A stretch of DNA of 64,000 nucleotides from Pogostemon cablin (GCA_023678885.1 CM042963.1:27159542-27223541); one strand, 5' to 3'; counted from the stretch's first letter, positions 22,001-32,571 are shown. Notes: a model not told the origin generated them from the letters alone. A program made the numbers and translations.

Positions 22001-22392
22001 CTGCTGTTCTGTATTGAATATCTCATAAATAACCTAAGAACAAGAACAATTAAAACCTTTAGCAACAACCATGATCAGATAAAAAGTGCAAACACTGATA
22101 ATCATCATAATGAGAAAACATTATTGTCGTGAGCATACTTGCATAACATCATGACGAATAAGTTCATGTCGCTCCTCCGGTTTGCTTAAAGGACTTTGGA
22201 AAAGTTCCACATGAATTCAAAATAAAACCCCAGAAAAAGCCGATGTAAATAAATAAATAAATAAGGAAAGTAAGCAAAAAGAAAAGGAAAATAACAAAAC
22301 TAACAGTGGCTTCGTTGTGACAATGACGGCAAGTGAAAATCTTATCGCAGTAAGGGGCTCTAATTTTGCATCTTCTTCTATAATGCTCGCAC
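22001..22392 (-). pseudogene. Captured CHY zinc-finger (CHY-RING E3 ligase-like) gene fragment
   Basis: CHY-RING proteins are plant ubiquitin ligases with an N-terminal CHY zinc finger. Three minus-strand pieces match it in order. 22392-22305 encodes CEHYRRRCKIRAPYC then CRHCHNEAT, with acceptor TTAG and donor GTTAGT. About 22213-22139 encodes PEERHELIRHDVMQ with donor GTATGC. 22033-22001 encodes VIYEIFNTEQQ, flanked by CTTAG and GTTTTG. In the third piece the two cysteines expected in VICxVC are Tyr and Phe, so zinc binding there is lost. No phase-matched acceptor was found for the second piece. The RING and zinc-ribbon parts are absent; the ENTH fragment follows instead. Confidence 0.75.
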
Positions 22393-23116
22393 CTAATACC
22401 ACATCCAGAGAAGAAAATCGAAGGTTATCGGGAACTAATATACGAATTAAAGGAAATCACACGAAGTATAATTAAAAACTTGAAAAAAAGAAACAAACCC
22501 ATGAAGTAATTTCCCAAAATCTTGAATTAATGATATCAATTCATCTCACCTACATATATGTGTGTGTGCTAATCCTTTTCTGCATTCAACCAACACAAGT
22601 TAAAATCTATTGTGCCATTTACTTGCATTATATATTAGCACGCACTCCTCTGATCTCTTCAATGGCAATGGCTTCTGCGACACTGATATGCATCATCAAC
22701 CATGCAAAGAGAAACAACATTGTCATGTATCATAATCTTCTTAAACTTGATGCAATTATCATTTTGATGAAAAATGAGGTTGCACATTTTTTTTGAGAGA
22801 GAGGGGACTAATAAATTATTTCAATTGTATTATATTATAAAGTAACATTTAAAAAAAAAATAAAAATCAGGATTCTTTAAAATAATTAGAAAATATGTAC
22901 ATATATATATTAACTTTTTACATAATTTAATTATACGATACATTATCAAAAGTCAAATGTTATAATTTATTGCAAATTCTTTACATTGATGAAAGAAATT
23001 GTATAGCTATAAGAAAAAAAAGTGCTTAATTAATATTTTTAGGTTATATAACAGGAGTTATTTAATTATAAAATATAAGAATAATAATTAAATGATCCCT
23101 GTATGGGAGTTTCATA

Positions 23117-23175
<59 letters not shown>

Positions 23176-23261
23176 CTAATCAAACTATTATACAAAATAA
23201 ACAGTCTCTTGTGTCCCGTGTGCACAAGGTACGCAAGAGTATAATATTTTTTTAAAAGGTA
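22393..23261. other. Non-coding AT-rich DNA with AT microsatellite
   Basis: No supported gene. An 88-codon ORF at 22530-22796 has no recognisable domain. AT run of about 55 bp at 23119-23174. If the CACTA element is complete its other end should be here, but I do not see GTCGGTAA-type subterminal repeats. Confidence 0.5.
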
Positions 23262-23495
23262 CTCCTCCAATCCCGTCCTATTGTTATATAATTATTTGGG
23301 TGTTTCATCCTAATAGTTATTTTCATTTTTAGTACATGAACCCACACAAAACAATTAAAATATATCCATGGGACTCACCAACAATAATAATACAACTGAG
23401 TATATATTAGATATTATATCTCTCATTTCAATATACATTAAAAACTAAATTCTCGTGCAAAAAGTAAATGTAACTATTAGGAGGGACAGAGAGAG
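23262..23495. mobile_element. Stowaway-like MITE
   Basis: 234 bp with inverted ends CTCCTCCAATCCCGTCCTATTG and (reversed) CTCTCTCTGTCCCTCCTAATAG, flanked by TA on both sides (23260-23261, 23496-23497). Confidence 0.78.
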
Positions 23496-23841
23496 TATAC
23501 ATTTTAATTAATAGGGATATAATTTTTTTTATTGAAAATGTCGATTTAAATAGTATAAATGTTTGATTAAAAAAATTATATTTTTCTCAAATAATGAAGA
23601 CTACGAATTACTATACCAAATGATATAACATTTAATATTAAAAAATACAAATTTATTAAAACAACACGATATCCGAGGGAGACGCATAATTTTGCCTTAT
23701 ACAAAATATTTTAAGATGAATGATTAGCGCGAATGAAAAATAATTCCAGATACAAGACTTGCTATCAATATCCATTTAATTTTGATATAAAATAAAATTA
23801 TATTTATAATTTTATTTGAAAATCTTTTGAAAATACATTAA

Positions 23842-24234
23842 GGGAGCTTTTGGTTTATGAGAAGAAATCAAAATGAGAATCAAAATAATGGTGGTAGTGA
23901 ATAGTAATGAGGTTTTTTTAAATATTATTGATTTAATAATAGGGAATGGGTATCATCATTTGATATGATTAAATTTTTTGAAAATGGATTCATGTTTTTT
24001 ACTATAATTTTTTAATTAATAATTTTTATTAATAATAGAAAATTATTATTATAATAATTTTTAATTTTAATAAAATTTTATTTCATTAAAAATTTATTAA
24101 TAAATATGAATTGAGCTTTTATGGGGAGAAATGATAGCCACACTATTCAAATTAGTGAGAAATGAGGATTCCTCACTTTTTAAAAATAAAAATTACCATT
24201 GCACTTTCAAAGCATTCAACCAAACACGTTTTCC
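23842..24234. mobile_element. Tourist-like MITE, inverted relative to the copy at 17966
   Basis: 393 bp with ends GGGAGCTTTTGGTTT and (reversed) GGAAAACGTGTTTGGTT, flanked by TAA (23839-23841, 24235-24237). Its reverse complement aligns with the interior of the 17966-18531 element. Confidence 0.75.
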
Positions 24235-24305
24235 TAATACCATTCAATTTCCTTACCTCTAACAACAGCCCAATAATATTTTTATTTTAAATTATAGATT
24301 AAAAC

Positions 24306-25304
24306 TAGGGGTGTGAACATATATTGAATTTAATCGAAATCGTACTGAAATCGCACCGAATTATTTTCGAACCGAAAAAATTATTGACTTTTTGACTTTT
24401 TCCGAACCGAACCCATTTTTGGTTTAGTATGAACTTGAATATTTCCTATTTTTCCGTACCGAATATTGGATATAACCGAACCGAACCGTACCGAAAAATC
24501 GAATTTAAATTATGCATTAAAATTATATATGATATATTTATCTTATTATTCATAGTTTATACTTTATATGTTATGAATTAATTAATTTTACTCTACTAAT
24601 TATAATGTAATAAATTAAAATTAGTTATAATATAATTACAAATAATAATTTAAAAATATATCTAATGCTCTAAATATTTATTTATTAATAAATTTCTAAA
24701 AAATAGGAAATAAATAAAATAATATGTTCAAAGTTCAAAGTATTATTTCAGAGAACATAATGAATAAAGTAAATAGTATCTCTTAATTCTAAATTCTGTC
24801 GTAAAATTAATAAATAATTATTATATTTTATATATTTATTTAATGAAGATAAAATGAAAAATTAAATGATAATCCATATTTGTGTCTAAAAAAATATTAC
24901 TATTAGATAGACTTTAATTGAAATACACCTTAAATTTAAAGTTAAATGTTTTAAAAAAAATCTAAAATTATTAATTTTCTTTATCTTAGTACTATTATTT
25001 TAAGGACAACACATGAGGTCGTCTTATGTAAGACTATTTTATATTTTTTAAATAATTATCAATTTTTATTAAATGTGAAGCAGTATTACAGAAATCTTTT
25101 CTTACTTTTTAAAGTATTATTACCTTTTATTAAAAAATATATATATAATTATTATTTTTTATGTAATGTAAAAAAATCCATTTTCCCAAAAATCTGTTCC
25201 GAATCAAATTTCGGTACGGATTCAGTATCGAATTTTTCTTTACGGATTCAATATTGGATTTTTTTTTTAAAAAATTGTACCGAATCTCGATCCACACACC
25301 CCTA
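24306..25304. mobile_element. Non-autonomous hAT element
   Basis: 999 bp from TAGGGGTGTG to CACACCCCTA with a perfect 8-bp target duplication ATTAAAAC on both sides (24298-24305, 25305-25312), the hAT signature. Near the ends are repeated CCGAACCGAA and TTCGGTACGGATT motifs, probable transposase-binding sites. The interior is AT-rich and encodes no transposase. Confidence 0.9.
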
Positions 25305-25439
25305 ATTAAAACACCTTTTCCATATTAGATGGGGTAGGCCTTGTGCGAGATCGTCTCACGGATCATATTATGTGGTTAGATAAATAGTGTTGTGAGTCGA
25401 GTCTTAAAATCAAATTTCCTAAATTATATGAGTTAAGTA

Positions 25440-25933
25440 TGGGGAGGAATAACTATGTAAATGAAATTGGTGAATGGATGAGGGGGATTTGGGACTGGAA
25501 TTGTGTTTGGAGGAGAAATCATAGGGATTGAGAACTTGTTGAATGTGATAACTTGTTAGAATTACTTGGCAGGTACAAAATCAAACTTGGTGCAGACTAT
25601 TGGAAATGGGAGCCAAACTCAAAAGAAGGCTACAAAATAAAGGAAGCATGTGAATTATTGGAAGGGAGGAAGATAGAGGCAGATGCAAACGTGAAAGCAT
25701 ACAAAATAATCTGGAACAATAATGCGTGTCCAAAAATCAAAGTTATGGCATGGCAACTCATCAAAGGAAGGATGGCGACTACGGTAGAGCTGTAGAAAAG
25801 AGGGAGTTTGCCACCAAATGGAGACACAGCATGCCCATTGTGTAGGAGAAGCGAGGAGTCAATTTCTCACTTGTTTTGCGAGTGCAAATACTCTATAGAA
25901 TTATGGGAAGAAACTCTCAAATGGATGAAGGTG
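25440..25933 (+). mobile_element. LINE ORF2 3' fragment, left half
   Basis: Encodes the end of a plant L1-type ORF2: a degenerate stretch followed from 25553 by a zf-RVT-like region (IIWNNNACPKIKVMAWQLI, then a cysteine/histidine set CPLC..HLFCEC near 25830-25880). An in-frame stop at 25794-25796 and one near 25528 mark it as decayed. The 5' end is truncated and not precisely placed. It is interrupted by Athila-like element 2 at 25934 and resumes at 34594. Confidence 0.75.
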
Positions 25934-27935
25934 TGATGCGCGTTTTCTTTGCACGCAAAATTAATCCCCAAGTATTAAGGATATCAATTGCAGCTTAGCA
26001 AGCGACCAAGTGAATATCGAACCCAAAGGACGGCGTATTATCAATTTAATTATTTACTAAATTAATTAAGACAATTTAACAATTAAGTTGGAGGTTTAGA
26101 ATTATTAAACTAATAAGCAAATAATTAAAATAACAAATACAATAAAGTACCACTCAAAGAATACGAAAGTGGATCAAGTAGGAGAATAGGTAGCTCTAGG
26201 ATAATCCAGTTTTACTCATTAAGTTCCCTTCCATGTGTCGATGTCCGACTCTGCCTTGTGGAATATGGACGCATCACTAAACCATGCATATCTACTTTAT
26301 AGACACAAGTAAACATGCGTGTAACACGTGTGAATAACCTCGGAGCAAGAGATATAATTTCACCCCCTTTCTAGGTACTATCAGTATCAATTATTTCCCC
26401 TAGGATTGGTACTCTAACTCGATATGATCTCCCTTTATAGGTACTATAAAATTATCCTCTTTATCCTACTTATTAACCCGAATTCAATTCAATTAATAAG
26501 TATTCATATAAGAAAGTTCTAATAAGACTTCGAAATCCCTTCACTTAGAATTATAACTTAAAACCCTGCTCAACAGTGAACGCACTCAACCAATAACCAT
26601 GTTATGTATTCAGACTCTACACAACGATTATTGATGCACAAAATGACTATGAGTATGGATTAATAAAGCACAATCATATATAAACTATATCCACAAGTAG
26701 TGTTGTACGGAGTATACACACGGAAGTTCAATTAACTAGATAAAACCTTCACAACCCTAGTTCTACCAAAAAGGCTCTAGCCCATGGTGTTGTAGGAAAC
26801 ACACATGGGTGTTGGATAGATCTTACCCGGATGTCCGGAAAATACAAGATAAATTAGGAAATGAATAAACCCTAGATGTGGCGTCATCGCGTCCTTCTCG
26901 CTCTTGAATCCTCCTCTTGGTTCTCCTCTTGATTCCACAAACGAATCTTCAAAGTGATGGATGGATGGAGGAAAGGATGTGGTAGGGGGGTGATCCCCCC
27001 TTGTGGGGTGTTGTATGTTGTGTTGTTTTCTCCCTTGATTAGACTTTTTGGGGCTGTATAGACCTCCTTTTATACTTGTAATCACGTCTCCTAGGCTTGG
27101 AATGGGCTTTACAAGTGATCACACACGTTTTGGCCTCGAAAATACGGATTTGGTAAGTTCCCGAAGCGCGGTTCGACCTCCCAAACAGGTCGAACCAAAC
27201 CCCTACAGGTCGAACCATGGTCGAACCACCCTTCTGGACGTCCCAAGTGCTTGGTTCGACCAGAAAAACTAGTCGAACCAGCATGTCGTGGTCGAACCAA
27301 TTTTTCCGCCGTCTGGTTCGACATTGGTTCGACCTGATGCTCAGGTCGAACCCACCTGTCGTGGTCGAACCGGTCGGAATCAGCTTGCGCAGTCTCTCCG
27401 TTTCGCGAATAACTTTCACATCCGACCTCCGAATTGAGTGATTTTTGCACTCACGTGATCCTCTCTTCCTGAGCTTTCTATCCTTATAAAGAAATCACAA
27501 AAAATCCAAGAATTGAATATGTAACAGGCCATGGAATGTAGCACTGCAATTCTGTTCGGCACAGCTCGCGCGGCGTCACCTCTTTGCTCATAACTTCCTC
27601 GTTCGGACTTCAATGATGGTGTTCTTTACGCCAAAACGACCTTCTCTTCTGTGGCTTTCCAATCATGTATCACACTATGAGTTTTGAGCTCCAAAACAAT
27701 ACAGAATAATTACACAAGTTGGACGTGCGTTTATCAACATTCTTGTACAAATTGCACCTTTTCTCAAACTTGGCTCTTTTCATCCTTTTTCCACCTAAAA
27801 CACAACAAAACACCTCAAGTGCACCTTATTCTCATATATATCGAATATAAGACACTTTTGCTCATATATGACTACAATATCAATCAAAAAGGTGTTAAAT
27901 TGGATATTAAAACACGCTTATTTTCACTCTCATCA
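25934..27935 (-). repeat. 3' LTR of element 2
   Basis: 2002 bp; minus strand starts TGATGAGAGTGAAAATAAGCG and ends with the complement of TGATGCGCG. Carries a GGTTCGACC array at 27168-27385. Confidence 0.92.
27168..27385. repeat. GGTTCGACC/GGTCGAACC module array (3' LTR, element 2)
   Basis: Roughly a dozen GGTTCGACC or GGTCGAACC words in alternating orientation, spaced 10-35 bp, in about 220 bp. The copy in the other LTR is at 33831-34043. Confidence 0.88.
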
Positions 27936-27946
27936 AACCCCCAAAC
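27936..27946 (-). other. 3' polypurine tract of element 2
   Basis: On the minus strand GTTTGGGGGTT directly abuts the 3' LTR start TGATGAGAG, as expected for plus-strand priming. Confidence 0.8.
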
Positions 27947-27952
27947 TTACCC

Positions 27953-27972
27953 GTTGCTCGTCCCGAGGCAAC
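27953..27972 (-). other. Stem-loop beside the 3' polypurine tract of element 2
   Basis: GTTGCTCGTCCCGAGGCAAC pairs GTTGC with GCAAC and TCG with CGA around a short loop, matching the structure in elements 1 and 3. Confidence 0.65.
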
Positions 27973-28542
27973 AAAATAAAAATAAAGTGTGAGAGAGAGT
28001 AAGAAAATTAGCGGGGAAACAAGGACTATGATCAATACCCCATTCAAAATACAATTGTCCTCAACTTAGGTCATGCAACTCTTATCACGTGTAATAATCA
28101 ATTCAAAGCATACAAGTTAAGACAATCACCACCAATTCAAATGCTCCATTGACATGTTCTCACGGAAAGTATATATCACTCGCACTCAAGCGTAAAAGAT
28201 GTACACTTATGGGTTAAGGTGTTTACGCTCAGATTCAATTCAAGTGCATGCGTAACCATAAGCTTGCCAAATGTCTCAAGCTCTTCACCACTAAAAGTAT
28301 GATTCAATAATGTGATCAAAAAGGACTTTTCTTTTGGATGTAATGTTGGCTCTTTGGTAAGGGTAGGAAACATATGGATAAAGTGACTCAATTAGTAGAG
28401 AATTAAAACCGGAGATCTTATGTACTGCAGATTTTTACACTTCAAGGCTATCCAGCTTCATGCTCTTTTAATTTTCTTTTCTCTCCTTTCCTTCAAACTC
28501 AACATACTTTTTCTTGTCTTCAAGCACATCCTTTTTTTCCCG

Positions 28543-28602
28543 AGGTACCAGTTTCGGGCAATACCTCTAACATCTTCGGGTACCAGTTTCGGGCACTACC
28601 CC
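28543..28602. repeat. GGTACCAGTTTCGGGCACTACCC repeat pair
   Basis: Two copies 36 bp apart. The complementary-strand form (GGGTAGTGCCCGAAACTGATACCC) occurs twice, also 36 bp apart, in element 3 at 46191-46250. Confidence 0.7.
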
Positions 28603-29609
28603 TAAGCAACTTATTTTTAAGCTCATATTTTTATTTTTGCTCATAATCACTTGTACAGCTCCAAATATTTTATTCCTTCCAAACTCCATGAAAATCAATT
28701 CACACACTTTGACAGCATTTAATTCTCCACTAAATATAGGAATTTAAGGCTCAAATAGGATATCAAAGTGGCTATCTTCTTAGGTTACCAAAGAAATAAT
28801 ATTTTTAGGCTCAACGGGGTTAACTACGGATATATAATTATTTAGTAGGAAATTATTTGGCTAAGTGACTTATAAATTCAAGGATGGCCTTAGATCATCT
28901 CCCATCATCTAATACACATGTAGTTTCAAGTAAGACAAGAGGCAAGTTCTAGAATACATACACAAGAACGATACTCACCAGAAAAGAAAATATCATGTGA
29001 TTATGTATCATGATCAACGAGGCTCAAAATCTCACATGGGTTTTTAACAAGTAACAGAGCACTTTTCATGGTAAGCAATATCCCACAAGTACACATAGAA
29101 CTTCATACCACAATATAACTCAAGTACAACTTCCTTCATCAATTTCAAGAGCATATGAATTCCAAGACAATTTAAAAATAAGCTCACATGGATCACCACC
29201 ATAAACACAATCCTTCCACTCCTATGAATTAAAAGCACATATAAAAATTAGAAAAAGGAAACGAGGGCACCTGATTTCTCCTTCAATGAATGCACGAGCT
29301 CCTCGAGTCGAAACCTCAATGTAGAACTCGTCTTGCCACCTAGTTACCCTTTTCTATCATCAAAGCTCAAGCATACTCATCATCACACGATTCATCAATA
29401 ATAAAATAGGAGAACTATAAGAAAGAATTAATTGACTATGTAATAGACTCCACACACTAGAAACACCACTGAACACTAGGCAAATTGTAAAAAATCGACA
29501 CATCAAAACCGATTAAAGTTTCAATATACCGCAAAAAATCAACTCCCCTAGCAAACATTACAAAGAAAATATTATATTCTTGGTGCTTCAATGAGGTAAG
29601 TACATCACA

Positions 29610-29623
29610 CCCCCCCAAACTTA
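29610..29623 (-). other. Internal polypurine tract of element 2
   Basis: Minus strand TAAGTTTGGGGGGG followed by TGTGATGTACTTACCTCA. The same roughly 30-base block is present on the plus strand in element 3 at 42522-42555. Confidence 0.65.
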
Positions 29624-29802
29624 GTAAAAACGTAAGTTGAAACTAAGTTTGAAAAGAGATGTAATTGCCGATTACTAAGCACCTTAAATATAAAAATTTC
29701 TTACTCACACGAAAGAAATAAAGAAATAAAACGGAAAGGAAAGCCCCAAACAGGCGCTCATATTTAACGTCGTAGAGTCACGACGGATTACCGCTTTGTA
29801 GA

Positions 29803-32409
29803 CTACTTGATCGGAGGACCGTCTTGTCGCATCCTCACCTTCAAATACTTTCTTTCCCTCTTCTTGTCTACACTCAACACCTCACCTTTCTTGGTCACAA
29901 AAATATGATCATTGAGATTTTCTTCCTCCCATGGCTGTCTAGACTCCTCCTTGTCAACCTTCCACTTAAATTCAGAATCACCTGTCTTAGAAAAATCAAG
30001 ATTAAACAAGTTAGAAACCATATCAATGCTCTTGCATGATTGAGTCTCCATGGGCATCTTCATTGCATGATCAAGAGAGAAAACTACATCTTCATTATCC
30101 ATTCGCAGTCTAAGCTTTCCTTCCTTAACATCTATCATAGCTCCAGCTATGGCAAGGAACGGTCGTCCCAAAATAAGGGGAATATCACCCTTATCATCTT
30201 CCATGTCAAGTACAAGAAAATCCACGGGAAAAACTAACTTATCCACTCTCACTAAAACATCTTCAATTAAACCCTTCGGACAAGTCATGGATCTATCCGC
30301 CAATTGAAGAGCAATATTCGTGGGAGTTAACTCCCCCAAACCAAGCCTTTTAAATATGGACAAATGCATCAAGTTAACGCTTGCCCCCAAATCACACAAG
30401 GCTTTATGTGCCAACCCTTTTCCAATGTCACAAAGAATGGTGAAGCTTCCCGGAACCTTTAACTTTGCAGGTAGCTTCCTTTGAAGGATCGAGCTGCAAT
30501 TCTCTGATAGGTTCACCGTCTCCACTCCGTTCAAGCTTCTCTTCTTTGATATAATATTCTTGAGGAATCGGGCATAGTATGGCATCTCCATGATTGCTTC
30601 AGAGAAATGAATGTTCAAGCTTACTTTGCTCATGACATCGTGAAACCTCTTGAACTTTTCTTCCAATCCCTTCTCGGCCAATCTCGAAGGAAACGGAGGA
30701 GGTATCTTGGTCTTTGGTCTTCCCCATTCATCACGTTCAACCTCCTTCGCTTTATCCTTCTTTGCTCTCAATCTCTTTGCTTCTTCCCACTTTTTTTCCA
30801 TTGTAAGCTCAGTATTCTGCTCATGTAATGGTATTGGAGTAGCATCAACATCATGCGGAGCATTCGGCACAGAAACGGGCAACTTCTGGATGGGTTCAAC
30901 CAGGGTTCGACCTATGGAACAGGTTGAACCAGGCACGTACTGGTCGAACCTACCTTCTGGACAACGACTCTTTTTTTGAATTTGAGGTTTGACCTGGGTT
31001 CGACCAGTGTTAGAGGTCGAACCACTGCTCCCTAGGTCAAACAGCCTCACTGTATAGTTTATATCCTCCAGTTCGACCTGGGTTCGACCTGCTGGGTTGG
31101 TCGAACCATTACGGTCGTGGTCAAACCGTTGCTGTGACAAAACAGAGCACTCCGGATGAAGAGGTTCGACCATGGTTCGACCTGTATGCCAGGTCGAACC
31201 CTCTGGGTTTTGGTCGAACCGAGAATTTTTAAAAATAGAGTGCACTGCGTGATGAGGTTCGACCATGGTTCGACCTGAGTGCCAGGTCGAACCTTCTGGG
31301 TGTTGGTCGAACCAAGGATTAGTCATGTCCAAATTTGATCCCAGCCTCATCGGTCCCTCGTACTGCGTTCCAGACCTTAATGTGATGGCTTTATCTTCCA
31401 ATTTTTGTGTCAATTGATTCACGTTCGCGGTCATCTGCCCCATAATCAAAGTAAGCTCGTTCATCTGCTTAGATAAATCTGCATGATCAACATTCATGGT
31501 ATCCTCAAGATGATCAGTCCTTGCATCATTCTCAGCCATGTATCGATGGAAGGTATCTTCAACACTCTTCACTTCTTGCTGCTTCATACTAGGCCCCCTT
31601 AGTGTCAACTCTGTGATCTGCCTCTGCTGGAACTCTAGTAGCTTGTTGATGTTAGCTAGACTAGAGACGATCTCATCATCCCTATTCGGCTTCACCACTT
31701 GATGTTCAACCTGCGCTACTTCGCCAAGTACATATGATTCTCTATCTCTCTCTATTGGCCAGTCACGTGAATTCATAGAGATGTCTTCAAATAACTTTTC
31801 CGCTTCAAGTGCTGTCTTAGATAACAGCGCTCCTCCTGATGATGCATCACTAAAAATACGCGACTTACAATCCAATCCATAGTAGAAAATACTTATGTAT
31901 TCAGCCTTAGACATTCCATGTTGTGGACACCTCCTGAGCATATCTTTAAACCTATCCCACGCCTCATCAAATTTCTCACCCTGATTCATAACAAATCGGG
32001 TGATCTTTTGCCTCATCCTTAAGATCCTTGAGGGTGGCATGTATCTCTCCAAGAACTTCTGCTGCAGTTGGTCCCATGTATTGCAATCGGCTGGATCAAG
32101 GGTCTCATACCAAGCTTTCGCCTTATTAATTAAAGAGAACTTGAATAAGGCGATCCGCCTAGTATTATCATTCGCTCCACTGCCCTTTTGAGTGTTTGCA
32201 TAACCAAGAAATCTTTGGAGATGCTGATATGGATCTTCAAAACAACCTCCAGAAAAAGGATTATTCTCTACCATGTTAATAAGAGCGGGATGTATCCCAA
32301 AATCATCATCTTCCCCCCTTGCTCCTATCAACCCCATGTTGACATTCCCAAAGTTCGTGAAAATTTCACGAATGGAAACATTATCCGGATTCTGCCTTGC
32401 TCCAGCCAT
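29803..32409 (-). CDS. Gag-protease polyprotein of element 2
   Basis: 868 codons. Residues about 50-190 form a retrotransposon Gag domain (HPALINMVENNPF, FLERYMPPSRI, RCPQHGM). A coiled, polar linker follows. Residues about 362-509 contain five copies of a peptide repeat of the form GST-x3-GRT-x-VEP (for example GSTWHTGRTMVEP), encoded by a GGTTCGACC module array. The aspartic protease has CDLGAS with Asp near 673, then LILGRPFLA. The ORF then ends about 90 residues past the protease with no RT. Gag-only or Gag-PR elements are known in plants and are packaged or mobilised in trans. The frame is fully open, consistent with a useful product, and the repeat is in frame throughout. Confidence 0.9.
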   Translation of the reverse strand: MAGARQNPDNVSIREIFTNFGNVNMGLIGARGEDDDFGIHPALINMVENNPFSGGCFEDPYQHLQRFLGYANTQKGSGANDNTRRIALFKFSLINKAKAWYETLDPADCNTWDQLQQKFLERYMPPSRILRMRQKITRFVMNQGEKFDEAWDRFKDMLRRCPQHGMSKAEYISIFYYGLDCKSRIFSDASSGGALLSKTALEAEKLFEDISMNSRDWPIERDRESYVLGEVAQVEHQVVKPNRDDEIVSSLANINKLLEFQQRQITELTLRGPSMKQQEVKSVEDTFHRYMAENDARTDHLEDTMNVDHADLSKQMNELTLIMGQMTANVNQLTQKLEDKAITLRSGTQYEGPMRLGSNLDMTNPWFDQHPEGSTWHSGRTMVEPHHAVHSIFKNSRFDQNPEGSTWHTGRTMVEPLHPECSVLSQQRFDHDRNGSTNPAGRTQVELEDINYTVRLFDLGSSGSTSNTGRTQVKPQIQKKSRCPEGRFDQYVPGSTCSIGRTLVEPIQKLPVSVPNAPHDVDATPIPLHEQNTELTMEKKWEEAKRLRAKKDKAKEVERDEWGRPKTKIPPPFPSRLAEKGLEEKFKRFHDVMSKVSLNIHFSEAIMEMPYYARFLKNIISKKRSLNGVETVNLSENCSSILQRKLPAKLKVPGSFTILCDIGKGLAHKALCDLGASVNLMHLSIFKRLGLGELTPTNIALQLADRSMTCPKGLIEDVLVRVDKLVFPVDFLVLDMEDDKGDIPLILGRPFLAIAGAMIDVKEGKLRLRMDNEDVVFSLDHAMKMPMETQSCKSIDMVSNLFNLDFSKTGDSEFKWKVDKEESRQPWEEENLNDHIFVTKKGEVLSVDKKRERKYLKVRMRQDGPPIK
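30885..31325. repeat. GGTTCGACC/GGTCGAACC module array inside the gag ORF
   Basis: About 15 GGTTCGACC/GGTCGAACC words and close variants within 440 bp, in the same paired-palindrome arrangement as in the LTR arrays, but here kept in the gag frame as a roughly 30-residue peptide repeat. Confidence 0.9.
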
Positions 32410-32571
32410 GTTTAGATCAATGTGTTATTCCTTCTTTTCCTTCCTCTCCTTTTACAAGCGCACAAGTAACTCGAAAAAATTTAAAGTTAGATAGAAATAA
32501 ATAATCACAAATAAAAAAAAAGAAAAAAAATCTTAATCAATTAGAAATAATAAAATCAATAATAACAGCCG

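Larger units (their letters stand above)
27973..29802 (-). other. 3' untranslated region of element 2
   Basis: About 1.8 kb with no supported ORF. Holds a repeated GGTACCAGTTTCGGGCA motif (28543-28602), an internal polypurine tract (29610-29623) and a region resembling the 3' region of element 1. Confidence 0.6.

Noticed and set aside
22530..22796. 88-codon ORF as a small secreted protein gene
   Set aside because: Hydrophobic start, but AT-rich composition, no homology I recognise, and no promoter or conserved context.
22800..23261. Opposite end of the CACTA element
   Set aside because: No TTTCTTGTAGTG and no GTCGGTAA-type subterminal repeats were seen here, so I did not annotate an end.
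27168..27385. CRISPR-like array (regular short repeats with spacers)
   Set aside because: The repeats are 9-10 bases in alternating orientation with variable spacing, inside plant LTRs and even a gag ORF. There are no cas genes and the genome is eukaryotic.
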